34,100 bases of DNA, from the NCBI GenBank assembly GCA_033557685.1, contig JAWQRN010000210.1, positions 1 through 34,100 of the forward strand, written 5' to 3'. Positions within the stretch are counted from its first letter, which is position 1, and each line of letters begins with the position of its first letter. Below are positions 20,205 through 29,880 of this stretch, one piece after another. Under the pieces are notes generated by a model. It was given only the letters and a program-made list of their open reading frames with translations, did no database searches and was not told the origin of the DNA. The stretch comes from Sperchopsis tessellata. Lineage: Eukaryota; Arthropoda; Insecta; Coleoptera; Hydrophilidae. The position numbers and the translations under genes are program-made.

Positions 20205-20930
20205 ATAAAATTACATGTTTTATTATTCGAATACTGACTTCTGTGTAATTATAAGTATTATGATTTCATGTTATTAATTCTTTTCTGTCGAATGATAGAC
20301 ATTATGAACTCCTTTCTAAAAATTTGTCTTCAATTGAACGGTTTAATTCTGGGAATACATTTCATGAAAACGAAATGCTGCGATACAGAAAATGCATCCA
20401 TTAGGTCTAAATAAATGTTTATAACTACATACTTTAAAAACTAAATCATGAGAATAGGATGGTCTTTATTGTACTACATACATATGGCCAATATGGAAAT
20501 GGCAATTGTTTAGATTTTACTCATACTTCTAAAAGTGCCTTTTTCTCATAAGTTAAATATTTTGAATCGGTATAAAATTGCTTTTTAAAAGTTTATTTCC
20601 ATTAAGATTATAAGATATAATAATTTTATTTTTTAAAATTGTTGATAAAAATAATAGTATTAGAAGGGGTCAACTGTAATTGAGAACACTGTATACTTAC
20701 AGTATGACCTCTAAAAGAAGTAATATAGTAACTTTTTGACACGTTGAAGGCTGTTTTAATGAATTTACACAGATATACGTACAGCAACTGTACTTGCTGT
20801 TAAAAGTAAAATTACACTAGATAAACTAGTGTCAATGTTATCAGAAGATCACAAAAAATTATTTTATTTGGTTAATTGCAAATTTTGAGCTCTTTTCATT
20901 ACCTTCGTAGCAAACACAATAGCCCATTAT
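20205..20930. other. AT-rich DNA with no recognisable gene
   Basis: About 730 bp between the gypsy LTR-like end and the poly(A) signal of the minus-strand exon. Nothing coding or repetitive was recognised. Confidence 0.55.
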
Positions 20931-20934
20931 TAAT

Positions 20935-20940
20935 TTTATT
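20935..20940 (-). terminator. Poly(A) signal AATAAA (minus strand)
   Basis: AATAAA on the minus strand, 18 nt downstream of the TGA of the minus-strand exon at 20958-21106. A canonical signal this close to the stop supports that reading frame as a genuine 3' terminal exon, although AATAAA is frequent in AT-rich DNA. Confidence 0.5.
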
Positions 20941-20957
20941 TATAATGCATTAATTTA

Positions 20958-21106
20958 TCAAAAGTCATATTCGTCCCTAAATAACACTGGTTCCGATTCT
21001 CGAATATCGTTTAAACTTGGCGGCTCGTTGGACAATTCATAACCGTTGTCAAGCAGATAAATGCTCCTTTCATGAAAATTAATTGCATCTTGTAATGAAT
21101 AACCAT
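20958..21106 (-). CDS. 3' terminal exon of an unidentified gene
   Basis: Minus-strand frame reading GYSLQDAINFHERSIYLLDN, then GYELSNEPPSLND, IRESEPV and a stop after DEYDF. It is acidic, protein-like and distinct from the AT-rich flanks; the other five frames look noncoding. The start is put at acceptor TTTTGAAG|AT, preceded by a T-rich tract. The frame stays open further upstream to about 21165, so the acceptor is uncertain. TGA is 20958-20960, followed by AATAAA. No partner exon was found at higher coordinates, where repeats dominate. I do not recognise the family; a transposase tail cannot be excluded. It converges on the plus-strand LITAF-domain gene. Confidence 0.45.
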
Positions 21107-21169
21107 CTTCAAAATATTGTACATATAACATAAAATAAGGAAAACATAATAAATTACTAAAATACTAAC

Positions 21170-21700
21170 TCTTATATGTACTTATATCTTTGTTTACTGT
21201 AAATATTTTTAAACTATCACTACTTTATATGTTATGATTATGATTAATTATTCCAATAAGACATAACAGTGTAGTGTGATTAAGATAAGGATATCTTCTA
21301 GTGACCGGATTAAATAGTTTTATACTTGCAGAACAATTGCTATTTCTTTTCGATATCTTATTTTTATTGTTGCCGTACTACTGGCAGACCCATTGTTTAT
21401 GAAGTGTCAGTTTAAAATAAAATTAATAAAGAATTTAAATTAGTATATCGTTAATCATTATACAAGCCTCTCAAACTACTGCCACTTGTCTCTACATGTA
21501 CTAAGTGAACCAACTTGAAACATTAAATTCTAGAAACCGAGTATTCAAAACCAGTTTTGATGCTTTTTTCTATTTAGCCTCGCTGAAATTTTGTTTTATA
21601 TTGTTAACGATAAGCTTTCACCAATCTTATGGAGCATCAACTACATTTTAATTTGCAAAAAAAAAAACAATATCGATATAAAACAAGATACAGATCATCC
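21170..21700. other. AT-rich DNA with no recognisable gene
   Basis: Possible intron of the minus-strand gene. I looked for minus-strand exons with acceptor and donor sites and found none convincing. An A-rich run sits at 21657-21668. Confidence 0.45.
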
Positions 21701-22660
21701 TGCTCTTAAAATAGCACGAAAGTTTGACAACTTTATAACAAAGAGATTTTAAAATTAGCTGCATTCGATGGATTTTCTTATAATCTAATCAAAAAGTAAT
21801 TTTATATAAAGAAGCCTGCACTTTCAGAGAAATAATTTCGACAAACTACCGCCGAGATCTAAAATTGGGATCAGAGATACGGTCATGAATTTTTACAGTT
21901 CGCTTTATCATCAGCAACACTGTGATAGGTTTCCCTATATGGAAAAAACTTGTTGTCTCAGCCAAAGAATCTAACGAGAGAGTGATACACAAGAGGATAG
22001 CGAAGCTGAAGAAAATCAGCAAGACATGATTTTTATTCGCATGTTTATTTTCGAGGACCAAAAAATATAAACACAGTCAGAAAAAGTTCTAAAATTTTCG
22101 AAAATCACCCATCAAAAATTAAATATTGCTAGAGTTTGTAAGAGCAAGCTTCAACGGGAAAGAATATAAGCTTATGCCAGACTGTAGAACTAGATGATAT
22201 GCTATGTTTTATATGATAGAAAGGTTTCTGAAACTAAAAAGATACTTTACAAACGCTTTACGAGCAGTACATTCAACTGAAGTCGTATTCGACGATGATT
22301 ATAAAACACTTGTCAAGTATTCAATAGATTATTTCCAGAATATCACAGGTGGAGTACAGCAGAAACGAGTGAAGAAAATGAAATTGTTGAACTATAAATA
22401 TATGTTGTCTCACCTATTTCCGATACGGATGACCAACTCATACATGAGTATACTTATGCAATGAAAAACTAAATGAGGAGCCTAAGATAGACACCTGCGA
22501 GCTTGAAATCTCCAAAGAATTCAAGTTTTTTGAAGCAACTTTGAAAGGAAACGAAGAAGTTGAAAAACTTTACAGAGCATTGTTAATACTTAAACAGACT
22601 AGAATGGTGTCAGAAAGAGCTTTTCGATTACAGGACTGTAATTGTATTGTGTTCTTTTAA
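21700..22660 (+). mobile_element. hAT-family transposase remnant
   Basis: Degenerate plus-strand remains of a hAT (ZBED-type) transposase. Near the start are HPALKIARKFDNFI and LAAFDGFSYNLI (about 21700-21790), then GIRDTVMNFYSS. The frame at 22204-22464 begins MIERFLKLKRYFTNALRAVH, the RWxSLxxMIERFLxLKxxIxxAL region. The C-terminal dimerisation domain follows at about 22500-22640 in another frame: ISKEFKFFEATLKGNEEVEK, then LYRALLILKQTRMVSERAF. The S-E-R-A-F core is the most diagnostic hAT motif and is intact. Several frameshifts and a large loss in the catalytic middle region make it dead. Terminal inverted repeats and the 8-bp target duplication were not located. Confidence 0.7.
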
Positions 22661-22871
22661 AATCAATTTCAAATATAAAATCGATCAATGAGCATTCCTA
22701 ATGTTGACATATTTTCCTTTAAAAATTGTTAACGAATTAGTTTCTTTTAAAAAATTTATGAACATAAGATTCTAGGATTTTGTCATAAATAAATCATGGA
22801 TTTATATTTTGTAAAGAAAAAATGTTTATGATATTGGTTACTCGAATATGAATAAAAAATAAATAATATAT

Positions 22872-24235
22872 GAATGTTGTTTCCGGGAGGCTCTGACAAG
22901 TGCCTACGTTTTGTCCACTGTTGCAAGGGATATTTTCAAGACAAGTGATGTTACTTCAATGAATAAATTCACTGCACTGATCCAAACTCGGCCGAGCATG
23001 CTTATATAGGCAAGGACTGGAGTGAGGGATGTGCACTAGCACATGGGAGTTGCGTTTGGGCAATAGTTGCCGAGAGCAGGAGAGAAATATAAGAGGGGAT
23101 TCGCCAAGCAATTGATAGTTGAAAACCATCGTCCCTATTGATATTGTTGGGGCTATTATAAACCTCAATGACTTCTCGGAATTTTTTGGGAAAATAAGAA
23201 GGTTCCCGACTTTAGTATCTTGGAACATAATGGTATCACCTGTTTGATGTCCAAATTTCTTAGAATACGGGAATGGTAGATAAACTGTTACTTTTACCTG
23301 ACAGAGATAGTTGTATTCCTGAAACGTCTTATTGACAGTTTGCCATCTGAGAAACTATATCCATCAGATAACAGCACAACCGTGACAGTACGCAACTCTT
23401 GAGAAAATAGAGTTGTGTCACACAAACTGAGAGTTCGCTATACGAGCGAGTTAATTAGATAAGTTTCTGATAGGGATGATGATGTGACATTGCATGCAAG
23501 TATCTATTGATATGGGTGGGTTTACGATAAACAGAATGAAAAAGTGTACCATGGCATCTACGTTTCAACAATACATATAAGAAAGGAAGGGAGCCGGATA
23601 ACTCAATCCCTATCGTGAAACGTATATTAGGGTGTTGGGAGTTTATGTGATCCAAGAAGGCATCTAGTGCTTCTCGTCCCGACGACCAAATAACAAAGGT
23701 GTCATCCACGTAACGAAACCAACATTTAGGCTTTATATCAGAGGACGATAATGCTAATTTCTCAAATGCGTCCATAAAAATATTGGCAACAACAGACGAC
23801 AAAGGGGGCCCATAGCAGCTCCAGATATTTGTTCGTAGAAATGGTCCCAAAATTGGATATAAGTGGACCTCAGACAAACCTCCGTCAGCACCGCAATATC
23901 TTTAGATGAACCTTTCCCTCTCAGTAGGTCGCTGATGATTCTAATAGCATCATCCATGGGTGTACAGGTGAAAAGGGATTTGACATCGAAGCTTACCATT
24001 AAGTCCGTTGGAGCTAGTCTTATACTAGAAATCTGTTCTAAAAAATGGGAAGAGTTAAGTATGTAGAACTCAAATCATCCTACGAATTTGTAGCGGGTGA
24101 GAAATCGGGCCAATTTATATGTGGGAGACCCTATTGCAATAAAAATCGGTCGAAGAGGCATCCAAGGTTTATGTACCTTAGGTAGACCATAGAAACGAGG
24201 GATTCGAGAATCATGGGGAATGATTTTCTAAAGAA
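22872..24235 (-). mobile_element. Penelope-like element, 5'-truncated, GIY-YIG core lost
   Basis: Minus-strand PLE. It enters at about 24235 with SRIPRFYGLPKVHKPWMP and LRPI, then SFDVKSLFTCTP (about 23990), then, after a frameshift near 23800, PLSSVVANIFMDAFEKLALS and the catalytic FRYVDDTFVIW (YVDD at about 23701-23712), LPFLYVLLKRR and YRKPTHINRYLHAMSHHHP. The linker ELRTVTVVLL and SDGYSF follows. It then passes directly to the C-terminal end of the endonuclease domain (FPKKFREVIEVYNSPNNIN, then RDDGFQLSIAWR, near 23190-23080). The catalytic GIY-YIG part expected between is absent near 23230. The 3' end, shared with 29526 and 2998, is near 22872. A frameshift in RT and the missing nuclease core make it inactive. 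It abuts and truncates the LINE on the same strand. Confidence 0.85.
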
Positions 24236-26789
24236 AAGTTGTTGGTACTCGGTAGCTGAAGTAGCATCTTTAGAGAGGCGGTGTAAATCCAAGAGGATTA
24301 AAGGCGTTGGGATTTGCCATGGTGCAGTTTCATGAAGTTTATGCAGTAGTATCTCAGATGGAAAGTTCGCTTTGATGTCGTTTAGTAGGTTGAGGAAACG
24401 GATGCTGATTAGATTCTGAATATTTGTTTTGTGGAGAAGTGGTTGGTAGCTTCTTGTTTATAATTTTAAGGAATACATGTAACATGGAAACAGAAGGTTA
24501 TGACGTATTTTAGGGAGGGTTCGCCACTTTCCGCATACAGTTTTTCCACAAAACTCGTGCGGAAAGCGCCTGTAGTCAGTCTAATACCTCTATGATGTAT
24601 TGGAAATAATTTTGGATTTTGCGGAGGAGCCATATGCTATGTGACCATAATCCAATCTTAATCGTATCAGATCTCTGTACACAAGCAGAAAAATCTTCCT
24701 ACCTAATCTCCACTTCATATGGCTTAATAGTTTCATTATGTTGTGGGGGGGAATGTGTGCTATATCTTAGAGACTCGATATGTTTTCTCCCTGCTAACTG
24801 AGAGTAAAATATTAGACCGAGATAGCGGAAGGAATTGATGGGATTGTATCGCCATTATGTTTAATGGTAAAGGGAGGTGATAGGGTAAGTTTTCTATATA
24901 AGAGAACCCCGGTAGTTTTGGAGAAAAAAATATTGAATCTACTATACCCACACCACTTTTCAAGGCTACTAATGTATTTCTGCAAATGGTTTTCTGCCAT
25001 AGTGATGTTGTCTGATGTGCAAAAAATAGTTAAATCATCAACAAACAGTATTGAAAGAATGGTAAGATAGATATTTTTGTCAACATCGTTGATTACAATG
25101 GCAAATAGGATGACAAGGAGCGTTGACGTTTGGGATATGCCGTTGCTTTGTGGAAATTTGGTTGATGTTATGTCACCTAATATGGTTAGGAAGGTTCTTT
25201 TCGATAATAATTCCGAGGACATGTCCCCTAAAACCCTATTGTTGGAGACGACGTATTATTCCATAGCACCACGTAGTATCGTACGCCTTTTTTATATCGA
25301 AAAATATTGCTAAGATTTCTTTTCTGTTTAGGAAGGCGTTATGAATGGTATCACTTAATATGACTAAACTATCCAGTGTGGAACGGTTTTGCCTAAGACC
25401 GCTCTGAATTCGAGTCAATAACTCTCGATTCACTAGGCACCATTTTTATCAATTATCAATCATCTTCTCCATGTCTTTGGCTGTGAAACTGGTTAGAGCG
25501 ATAGGGCGATAGCTCTCAGGGGAGAAGCGGTTTTTTCCTGGTTTTAAGGTGGGGATTACTATGGCATCCTTCCATTTATTTGGAAAAGAGTCAATGAACC
25601 AAACAAGGTTATAAAATTTGAGATGATAATTTGAAACAAAGGTCTTCTTATGTTTCGATTTGAATTTTATATTGTACAAATTTCACATTTAGGATTTTCG
25701 CAAAGTGTTCACCAATGTGTTTTGCTATTCCATTTTGATTTTTCAGGGATAAGATTGTACTCTGAAGGCATGGTAAACAACGGGAGGTTATTGCCTGAAA
25801 AAGTACCGATTTTTCTCCAATCTTCATGAGAGCTGATGGACGATATGTATTCTGACCAGCTATTCATTTTATTTTGTTAGATTATGCGTCTGGCAATAGC
25901 CATCTTCCTTTTCAAGTTATCCAGGTTTTCTTCGTTTATATTATTCTTGCATTTTCGAAATGCAACTCTATGTTGATGTGGTGTAGTGGTTGAGATTATT
26001 GCATGTATGATATTTTTGCATATGTTGTCATATTGATCATCAACGTTGTGTATGGTGGTTGTATAGATTGTTGCCATGGAGGTATATAAGCTCCAATTTG
26101 TTTGCTGTATTCTCCAAAATGGTATGCGGTAGAAGGATTGTATTTGTGAAGAGAAGTGTAGGAGGATAGAGAAATTATCACTATCACTGAGGTCGGAGTG
26201 CACTCACCATTCAAATTGAGGAAGCAGGGATGACGAGCAAATGGAAGGATCTATACATGAGAAAGTACCTGAGACCGAACAAACATGAGTGGGATCTACA
26301 GTATTCAGTAAGATGAGATTTTGATTGTCAATACTCACTGAAATTAATTTTCCACGATCATTTACAAAGGACGATCCCCATATGAGACTATAGGCACTAA
26401 ATGCACCTACTATTATGAAAGGAGTCAGCAGATGTTGTAGGAGATCATTATATAAATCTGAATCCAATTCATCTCCAGGAGGGAGGTATAGGGACACAAG
26501 TGTTAGTTTTCTGGGGAATGGGAGGAAGACTGCGACCCCTTCATGGTGGTGCCCAAAGGGATCTCAGCGGCATAGAACTTATTGATCATGATAGCCACAC
26601 CACCGTTAACACGAGCTGGATCAGTTTTATTCTTGGAGAAGATATTATAATATTTGTCCTTGTTGTGGATAAGTCGCACGGAAATTTGTTTCCTGAATGC
26701 ATATAGTAGCAGGTTTGAACTTATTGGTTAATAACTTTAGAAGTGTTATCGTGGGAAAAATCCAAGTTCCACTGCATGAAAGTAGACAT
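24235..26789 (-). pseudogene. LINE ORF2 (endonuclease-reverse transcriptase), degenerate
   Basis: The start is put at ATG 26789 (MSTFMQWNLDFSHDN). The endonuclease has PATICIQETNF, VNGGVAIMINKFYA, SLYLPPGDELD and FIIVGAFSAYSLIWGSS. The last should be GDFNAH, so catalytic Asp, Asn and His are all changed. FSCIDPSICS follows. RT: FPNKWKDAIVIPTLKPGKN, SYRPIALTS, IQSGLRQNRSTLDSLVIL, ILAIFFDIKKAYDT, then FVDD at about 25034-25045, and KHNGDTIPSI. C-terminal parts continue in other frames (HHRGIRLTTGAFRTSFVEKL near 24560). Frameshifts near 24880, 25230, 25440 and 26200. It cannot yield an active enzyme. Confidence 0.8.
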
Positions 26790-26849
26790 GTTTCACATAA
26801 GAAGGAAATAGGATAATTTATTTAAGGAATTTATGTTGCCGGATGAGGA

Positions 26850-28149
26850 ACTGCGGATCAATGTCCATCATATCACCCTCAATATATCTGCGATGGTTTT
26901 AGGAAGGGGAGTGTAGTTTTGATGGAAGATGGTAGACACTTTCGTGTTGCTCCAGTATCTTGTTTTTTGGAGATGTTCAAAGAGCTTGGGAAGACTGGTC
27001 TCGGGCTGTCTTCTAATGATGATATAGAGGAGTTATTTGTAGCTCCGAGGACTTTGATTTTTTCCTTTCTTACAGATTATTTCTTACTATTTTTCTTAGT
27101 GTTAGATATTATTTTGGTGATTGTGTGTGAATCTTTCTGAGGAAGGTTATTTTGGTTCGAGGATCTTTTTGAAGGGAGAGGTTTGAGATTAGTAGAACCA
27201 GGGGTCGGATTTTGAGAGAGAGTAAAGTCCTGTTTGGGAAGATTTTCGGAAGAAGCTTTTTGCTATTTATTGTCAGTATTAACGTCGTTTATTTATTCAT
27301 CTAGATTGTATTACATGTCGAATGAAAGCTTTGCTGTTGTAGCTCACATGTCTTGCTTGTTGGTTGGTTTTTATCGAGTTAGGTTGCATTTTTTCTCGCT
27401 TCAACATACGAGAGTTTCTCAGTAACTTTGACTTTCTGAACTTCTCGCCCAAATTTGTAGACACTACATTCTCTATGGTTAGGGGATTGATTGTCTTGGC
27501 AGCTGGGGCATATTGGTGGTGGAGCACATTCGGAGCCTGGGTGTTTAGATTTTCCGCATTGTTTACAGGCCACATCGATAGTGCACCTTTGGGATACTTA
27601 TCCAAATTTCTGACAATGATAACATCGCAGTGTATTCGGTATGTAAGGTCGTATTTTGAGGGAATACATCGAAGGGGTTTCTACTCTATCGGGTAGCTTG
27701 AAGCATTTGAAATTTAAGATCAGTGCCGGAGTAGGGATTGATTTATCACCTTCCCTGCAATAACACCTTAGTGAGCGAGTTCTTCATTTATTTCTTCTTC
27801 CGTACAATTCAACATGCCACGACATGTAATGACGCCTTTGGTTGAGTTCATATTGAAATATGGTATTACCTCAATCTCCATGGCGTAGATCTTATTACAT
27901 TTTTTGATCATATTAGATTGGATTTTGTTTCGACAAGCAAGGAACCATCACGTAGCTTTTTAATAATTTCTACCTTTTCAAAGGTATCGCTGTTCCTCAT
28001 TATCTTTATGAATTTATCATATGCACTAAATTTGTCCTGTAAACCTCTAGTGAGAATCAGCGGGATAGCGCTATCCGATCGGTCGCGCTTTACACTGGTA
28101 ACAGGGGAAAAATATAAGCCATATTATATGGAAAATCGTTCATCATCAT
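26850..28149 (-). pseudogene. LINE ORF1 (gag-like, zinc knuckles), degenerate
   Basis: The start is put at the first of three consecutive ATG codons (28149). Early motifs: FPYNMAYIFPLLPV, then in another frame KFIKIMRNSDTFEK and IKKLRDGSLLVET, the RRM-like core of this ORF1 type. Next GVITCRGMLNCTEEEINEE and RPYIPNTLRCYHCQKFG. The last knuckles are in the frame at 27379-27573: CKQCGKSKHPGSEC, then PPPICPSCQDN and HRECSVYKFGREVQK. The product would be an RNA-binding protein coating the LINE transcript. It ends in a Lys/Ser-rich tail with DMMDIDPQFLIRQHKFLK just before ORF2. The first knuckle has a stop in place of a residue. Confidence 0.75.
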
Positions 28150-28569
28150 GTTGCTCCCCACTCTCCACTGAGTCTCAAATGGGACACTGCTCCTACGTGA
28201 GTAGCTCGGAATTATCCCAACCCCAGGCGGTATAACACCAGGGCTACACCTGCGATATAGCTCCTGGCTTCCGAATAAGACGCGGACGTCCGAAGAGCAT
28301 CACACCTATGGCACGCCCCTACCCCACATAGAATTTAACCGATTGAACATGGTGGGCTAGTACATGTCCGTCCTTCATTTGGGAATCTAGAGCCAAAGCA
28401 ATGCCCGGCATAATGCTCGTCGCTAGAATCTCCCTCTCCCCTCAACTGACCCGCACGGCAAACGCGTGGGTGGATGAAAAGATGCAGCTGGTAGGAGTGA
28501 AGTTGGCCAAAAGTAAGAACATAAGGGATACCTTTTTCGAGAAATTTAACCCGGCTTCACACTACTAAA

Positions 28570-29520
28570 AAAAAGAGAAAAGAAATTGAGTTTGAATTGA
28601 GAAAAAGTGAACCATGTCATTGACAGTAGCCCCCCACTTGCGTTAGCCCAGCCTCCACTATTGTGGAATCCACATTCGGCTGGTTTGTTGGTCCCATTTG
28701 TCGCGTTTTGTGATATGCTGTGACCGGGCGGTAAGAGTATTTGTGTCATTCCGCTCCCACACGGGGAAATAACAACTTTGTCGAGTTTTCTCCAACTTTA
28801 AAAGAGTTAGAATGATATGTGTGATATTATAATTAAATAATCATGGTATCCAACAGTTCGGCAATTCGAGAACGACACATATGTCATCGTGCACAATTCT
28901 CAAACTCACTATGTCGAGTCCAAGTTGCAAGGTAAAGTTAGGAGTGTTATTTGGGCATTGACGTCGAGTATCACCTGATTTCCTTATGCTTTCTTCAGTT
29001 GATGTTTATCAAAATTCTTGTTTGTTTTAAATTTTTTTAAACAAAACTTAAATAATAACTGCACTTTTCAGAACTATCCACCGTATGTACATTTTTGCAC
29101 GTGCAACTATTTTGCGAGTTTTTAATATAATTGTGCTTACGGTATGTTTAAAATTGCAATATTAAGACGTTTTATATTATAGAATAACGCCACTGATTTT
29201 CTGCGTTCGCGCAACGCTGCGATAACGTATATTTAGTTCTCTAAATGAATAGACTCTAAAGTGATATGGAGTAGACATGGTAACTATTTATCACAATGCA
29301 GGTATGATACAATGACATACAACATGAGACTAGACCTCGGATGAAAGTTGGTCAAATAATCACAGACAATAATTAAAACTATTTCTAATACCTTAATTCT
29401 ATTTTGCTTTAGAATGGAAAATACTGCACTAATAATATTTGTATTATTGGTTTGTAGCAACCAGATAATGTTTGTAAAGAGTTGTATTTTATAATTATTG
29501 AGAATTTCGAAGAAAGTCTT
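28570..29520. other. Less AT-rich leader, then AT-rich DNA; no assigned gene
   Basis: 28570-28990 is clearly less AT-rich than the surroundings and contains several CG dinucleotides. It may be the LINE's 5' leader or an older repeat. A minus-strand T-rich tract ending in TTTTTTTTAG (near 28567) looks like a splice acceptor. On the plus strand CCAACAG|TTCGG (28857) and GCAAG|GTAAAG (28930) bracket a short open frame containing RQFENDTYVIVHNSQTHYVE. No family is recognised in either, and neither is called as an exon. 28990-29520 is AT-rich without features. Confidence 0.35.
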
Positions 29521-29525
29521 CTTGT

Positions 29526-29660
29526 ATAAATGCTATTTCCGGGTGGAAACCTGTGATAAGTGCCGTCGTTTCGTCCACTGTTGCAAGGGACATTTTTAAG
29601 GCGAGATGTGTTGCTTCAATGATTGAATTCACACGTCGGCACTTATCAGAGCCCCCACAC
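29526..29660 (-). mobile_element. Short PLE terminal fragment with inverted arms
   Basis: On the minus strand this matches the 3' end of the PLE at 22872: TTCATTGAAG-like, AAATGTCCCTTGCAACAGTGG, ACGAAACG, CGGCACTTATC, CCCGGAAA. The terminal stretch GATAAGTGCCG (29555-29565) reappears as its exact reverse complement at 29637-29647, extendable to 16 of 18 bases. The 135-bp unit therefore folds into one hairpin with an inner GTCC/GGAC stem (29573-29576 with 29588-29591). No coding sequence. The layout resembles a decayed hammerhead ribozyme, a motif known from PLE termini. Confidence 0.65.
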
Positions 29661-29880
29661 TATTTTCACCTAGAAACAAAATGCATATAGGTAATAACCG
29701 TGGAAGTCTATAACATTTCAAGTCTTCCTGGTTTAATTGTAATATGGAAAACGTAATGAAATATTGTTCAAATCCTAAATAATATCACCGTATGAGCATG
29801 AGCAGAAATCTGCGTCATGCCAAAGTTAAATGCAACATAATTATGTAACGTACATTGAGTATGTATAATTTTGTAATATT
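29660..29880. other. AT-rich DNA with no recognisable feature
   Basis: About 220 bp between the PLE fragment and the downstream end of the next LINE. Nothing recognised. Confidence 0.4.

Larger units (their letters stand above)
24235..28560 (-). mobile_element. I/Jockey-type LINE with both ORFs, 3'-truncated by a PLE
   Basis: The most complete LINE here, on the minus strand: a GC-richer 5' leader (about 28560-28150), ORF1 with zinc knuckles, then ORF2 with endonuclease, reverse transcriptase and part of the C-terminal region. Coding similarity continues through PWQIPTPLILLDLHRLSKD to about 24240 and switches within a few bases to PLE sequence. The RNase H domain expected downstream was not found beyond the PLE. 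Frameshifts and stops occur in both ORFs. The clade (I, Jockey or relatives) is uncertain. Confidence 0.8.

Noticed and set aside
27297..27605. 102-residue minus-strand ORF
   Set aside because: Wrong register; the zinc-knuckle frame at 27379-27573 overlaps it.
26500..28235. Several plus-strand ORFs of 63-110 residues
   Set aside because: Antisense shadows of the minus-strand LINE ORF1 and ORF2, whose motifs are clear on the other strand.
28546..28749. 67-residue minus-strand ORF as a LINE ORF0 or host protein
   Set aside because: No family recognised; it ends in low-complexity Phe/Ser sequence across a pyrimidine tract.
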